Assembly (NCBI GenBank): GCA_963847145.1
Contig: CAWJYN010000004.1
Location: 1-64,000 of the forward strand
DNA: 64,000 nt
Origin: JABFRJ01 sp963847145
GTDB taxonomy: Bacteria; Pseudomonadota; Alphaproteobacteria; Rhizobiales; Hyphomicrobiaceae
Direction: 5' to 3'
Of this stretch, positions 62,129-64,000 are shown one piece after another (within the stretch, counting starts at the first letter, position 1; the number at the start of each line of letters is the position of its first letter). Both the position numbers and the translations under genes were made by a program. Below the pieces are notes generated by a model that saw only the letters and a list, made by a program, of their open reading frames with translations, did not search any database and was not told the DNA's origin.

Positions 62129-63226
62129 ATGAAAGCCGCCGTACTCACCGCGCTCAACGCACCGCTGGAAATTCTCGATGTGGAGCAGGAGGGCCCGAAG
62201 ACCGGCGAGGTGCGCGTACGCGTGAAGGCGGCGGGCGTGTGCATGAGCGATCTGCACATCATGATCGGCGATTGGCCGACAAAATTGCCGATCGTGCCCG
62301 GCCACGAGGCTGCCGGCATCATCGATGAGGTTGGGCCAGGGGTGACACGCCTGAAGCGCGGCGATCATGTGATCTTTTCGTTCAAACCGAACTGCGGGCA
62401 TTGCAGTTATTGCGCCCGCGGCCGCTCGGTGCTCTGCAGTGGCCACAACGATAGCCCCGGCTATCGGCTCTACGATGGCACCGCACGATTGAAACTCAAC
62501 GGCGCGCCGGTCAACCAGTTCGCCCGCATCGGCACGTTCGCTGAAAGCGTCGTCTGTTCGGAAGAAAACGTCGTCGTCATTCGTCACGACATGCCGTGGG
62601 CGCAGGCGGCGCTGGTCGGCTGCTCGGTGGCCACCGGCATCGGCGCTGTCACGCGGCACGCGAAAGTGCCTGCGGGCTCGACGGTTCTCGTGATCGGCTG
62701 CGGTGGCGTCGGGCTCAACATCGTGCAGGGCGCCAAGCTCGCCGGCGCGCGCCGCATCATCGCCGCCGACCTGCTCGACAACAAGCTCGACTATGCCAAG
62801 GCCTTTGGCGCGACGGATACGATCAATGCCAAGACTGGCAACCTGGTCAAAGAGGTGCGCGCGCTGACCGGCGGGCTCGGCGTCGATTACGCCTTCGATG
62901 CCATCGGCAGCGAGATCACAGTGACGCAAATCGTCGATGCAGTGGCACCCGGTGGTCGCGCGGTGATGGTCGGCATTCCGGCGGTGACGGTGAAGGCTGG
63001 CATAGCTCCGGCGATGATGGTGTTTCAGGAAAAGTCGCTGACGGGCAGCTTCTATGGTTCCGTTGAACCAACGATCGACTTCCCCATCCTCTGCGATCTT
63101 TACATGGACAAAAAGATCAATCTGGATGGCCTCATCAGCCGCACCTACAAACTGAGCGAGATCAACGAGGGTTTCGCCCAGCTCCGCGCTGGTTCTGTCG
63201 CGCGCGGCGTGGTGATGTTTGATTGA
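62129..63226 (+). CDS. Zinc-dependent alcohol dehydrogenase (MDR family)
   Basis: A 365-residue medium-chain dehydrogenase. Catalytic zinc residues are in GVCMSDLH and PGHEAAGIIDEVG; the structural zinc Cys are in PNCGHCSYCARGRSVLC; the dinucleotide fold is VLVIGCGGVGLNIVQGAKLAGA. AAGGA lies upstream at 62114. The GLGVDYAFDAIGS and ISRTYKLSEINEGFAQLRAG stretches are typical of aryl/medium-chain alcohol dehydrogenases. It may oxidise the alcohol made by the P450. A RidA-like gene follows after 26 bp. Confidence 0.88.
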   Translation: MKAAVLTALNAPLEILDVEQEGPKTGEVRVRVKAAGVCMSDLHIMIGDWPTKLPIVPGHEAAGIIDEVGPGVTRLKRGDHVIFSFKPNCGHCSYCARGRSVLCSGHNDSPGYRLYDGTARLKLNGAPVNQFARIGTFAESVVCSEENVVVIRHDMPWAQAALVGCSVATGIGAVTRHAKVPAGSTVLVIGCGGVGLNIVQGAKLAGARRIIAADLLDNKLDYAKAFGATDTINAKTGNLVKEVRALTGGLGVDYAFDAIGSEITVTQIVDAVAPGGRAVMVGIPAVTVKAGIAPAMMVFQEKSLTGSFYGSVEPTIDFPILCDLYMDKKINLDGLISRTYKLSEINEGFAQLRAGSVARGVVMFD

Positions 63227-63252
63227 CGTCCCAACCGAGTGAGGATCCACCC

Positions 63253-63711
63253 ATGACCCCTGAACAGAAACTCAACGCTCTTGGCCTCGCTCTACCGGAG
63301 CTGCCGAAACCGGTTGCGAACTATGTGTCGTTCAAGCGATCAGGTGACATGCTGTATCTGTCCGGGCAGGGCCCGCGCCGCAGCGACGGCACCTTTGCCA
63401 CCGGCAAGGTCGGCAAGGATGTAACAGCCAAGCAGGCTTATGAGCATGCGAAGCTCGTCGGCCTGGGGCTGCTGGCTGCAATGAAGGCGGCAGCGGGCGA
63501 TCTCTCCAAGGTCGAGGTGATCAAGGTGTTGGGTATGGTCAACGCGACGCCTGACTTCGGCGACCAGCCAGCCGTGATCAATGGTTGCTCGGATTTGTTC
63601 GTTGAAGTGCTTGGCGAACGTGGCCGGCACGCACGCTCAGCCGTCGGCATGGGCTCGCTGCCCAACAGCATCACCGTGGAAATTGAGGCCGTGTGCCGTA
63701 TTCACCCGTGA
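63253..63711 (+). CDS. RidA/YjgF/YER057c-family protein
   Basis: A 152-residue RidA-fold protein of the longer subgroup (NALGLALPELPKPVANYVSFKRSGDMLYLSGQGPRRSDG; GRHARSAVGMGSLPNSITVEIEAVCRI). The Arg in RHARSAVG corresponds to the catalytic Arg that binds enamine/imine carboxylates in RidA. GAGGA at 63241-63245 supports the start. It may clear reactive imines or act in another detoxification; the longer subgroup has no firm activity. Confidence 0.88.
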   Translation: MTPEQKLNALGLALPELPKPVANYVSFKRSGDMLYLSGQGPRRSDGTFATGKVGKDVTAKQAYEHAKLVGLGLLAAMKAAAGDLSKVEVIKVLGMVNATPDFGDQPAVINGCSDLFVEVLGERGRHARSAVGMGSLPNSITVEIEAVCRIHP

Positions 63712-63891
63712 TCGCGCAGCTCATCGCCCGGACATTAACTGCGTTCGCAAAAACCAGGCCGCCGCCAATTCGCGCGCATCGGCACGGGCTTACAATCGAT
63801 CCTCAATCCCCGCGCCAGATGGGGAGCCAAAAACACTGCCGCTCTTTGACATCGTGAATATGTTGGACCCAACCCCGGAGGCGTGCCGCCC

Positions 63892-63951
63892 CGGGGCCAG
63901 CTGACGCTTGACCGATCGGGGACGCCCGGCCTGGGCGCGGGGCTGGCCCCG
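63892..63951. other. GC-rich inverted repeat near window end
   Basis: CGGGGCCAGC (63892-63901) and GCTGGCCCCG (63942-63951) are exact inverses over 10 bp, with a further GCCCGGCCTGGGC hairpin between them. It lies between the RidA-like gene and the stop of a minus-strand gene, where a transcription end would be expected; no T-run supports a classical terminator. Confidence 0.5.
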
Positions 63952-63970
63952 AAGGTCGGGCTTCGGTCAG

Positions 63971-64000
63971 TTATACCTTGGCGCCTGCGAACGTCTTCTC
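63971..64000 (-). CDS. C-terminal end of a minus-strand gene cut by the window
   Basis: On the minus strand the last 30 bases read as nine codons (EKTFAGAKV) and TAA. The frame reaches the window edge and the convergent position after RidA is natural for a gene end. Nine residues are too few to identify a family, and a chance open frame cannot be ruled out. Confidence 0.35.
   Translation of the reverse strand, partial: EKTFAGAKV

Noticed and set aside
61315..62322. A 335-codon minus-strand frame over the acyl-CoA synthetase gene
   Set aside because: It is the mirror of strongly conserved adenylation motifs on the plus strand and crosses a palindromic repeat.

Overview
This 64 kb window reads as chromosomal DNA of a GC-rich, Gram-negative alphaproteobacterium, most likely of the order Hyphomicrobiales (Rhizobiales). 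Pointers are the methylmalonyl-CoA epimerase/DUF1467 pair, a class I PHA synthase, a CYP153-type P450, many ABC importers, and inter-genic palindromes of the type dispersed through rhizobial genomes. The genus cannot be fixed from the sequence. Genes are dense and often overlap by ATGA. No rRNA, tRNA, CRISPR array, transposase or phage gene was seen.

Layout: 1-0.8 kb holds the end of a radical SAM/SPASM protein cut by the window edge. From 0.9 to 14.8 kb lies an organosulfonate region: a tauABC-like importer with a DegT-type aminotransferase on the minus strand; a LacI-type regulator; and, divergently, an operon of about 8.3 kb with a second sulfonate-type ABC importer (two permeases, ATPase, binding protein), an HpsN-like sulfopropanediol dehydrogenase, an SDR, the two subunits of sulfolactate sulfo-lyase (SuyA, SuyB) and a zinc alcohol dehydrogenase. 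A near-perfect 20-bp palindrome on the promoter of this operon is the probable LacI-family operator. Together these genes could import a C3 sulfonate such as 2,3-dihydroxypropane-1-sulfonate and convert it to pyruvate and sulfite.

14.8-22.7 kb: an AHSA1 protein, DUF1467, epimerase, a polysaccharide export ATPase, an outer-membrane export lipoprotein and two glycosyltransferases. 22.8-28.9 kb: a LysR regulator and a branched-chain amino-acid type ABC operon (livKHMGF). 29-39.5 kb: an OprB-like porin, a BadF-type kinase, an acetyltransferase, a TIR-transmembrane protein, PHA synthase, AmiC amidase, a TRAP binding protein with an HTH regulator, and a small LprI-like protein. 39.6-48 kb: a TauE/SafE permease broken by a stop codon, a DUF1800/DUF1501 pair, a TauD-type dioxygenase, leuC, an agmatinase-family protein and an Lrp regulator. 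48.3-56.6 kb: hpd, a hydrolase, gamma-glutamyltransferase, sfsA, aat, and an acyl-CoA dehydrogenase/kinase pair that matches the halves of eukaryotic ACAD10/11. 56.6-64 kb: a SIMPL protein, an acid phosphatase, ferredoxin plus CYP153 P450, an acyl-CoA synthetase, a zinc dehydrogenase and a RidA-like protein.

Two points affect how the window should be read. Four genes (a glycosyltransferase, livG, livF and the TRAP binding protein) are each broken by one extra base while both halves stay well conserved, and the TauE/SafE gene has an in-frame TAG; these are either real recent lesions or sequencing/assembly errors. Three families of palindromic repeats and one heptamer tandem repeat occupy most of the larger inter-genic gaps.
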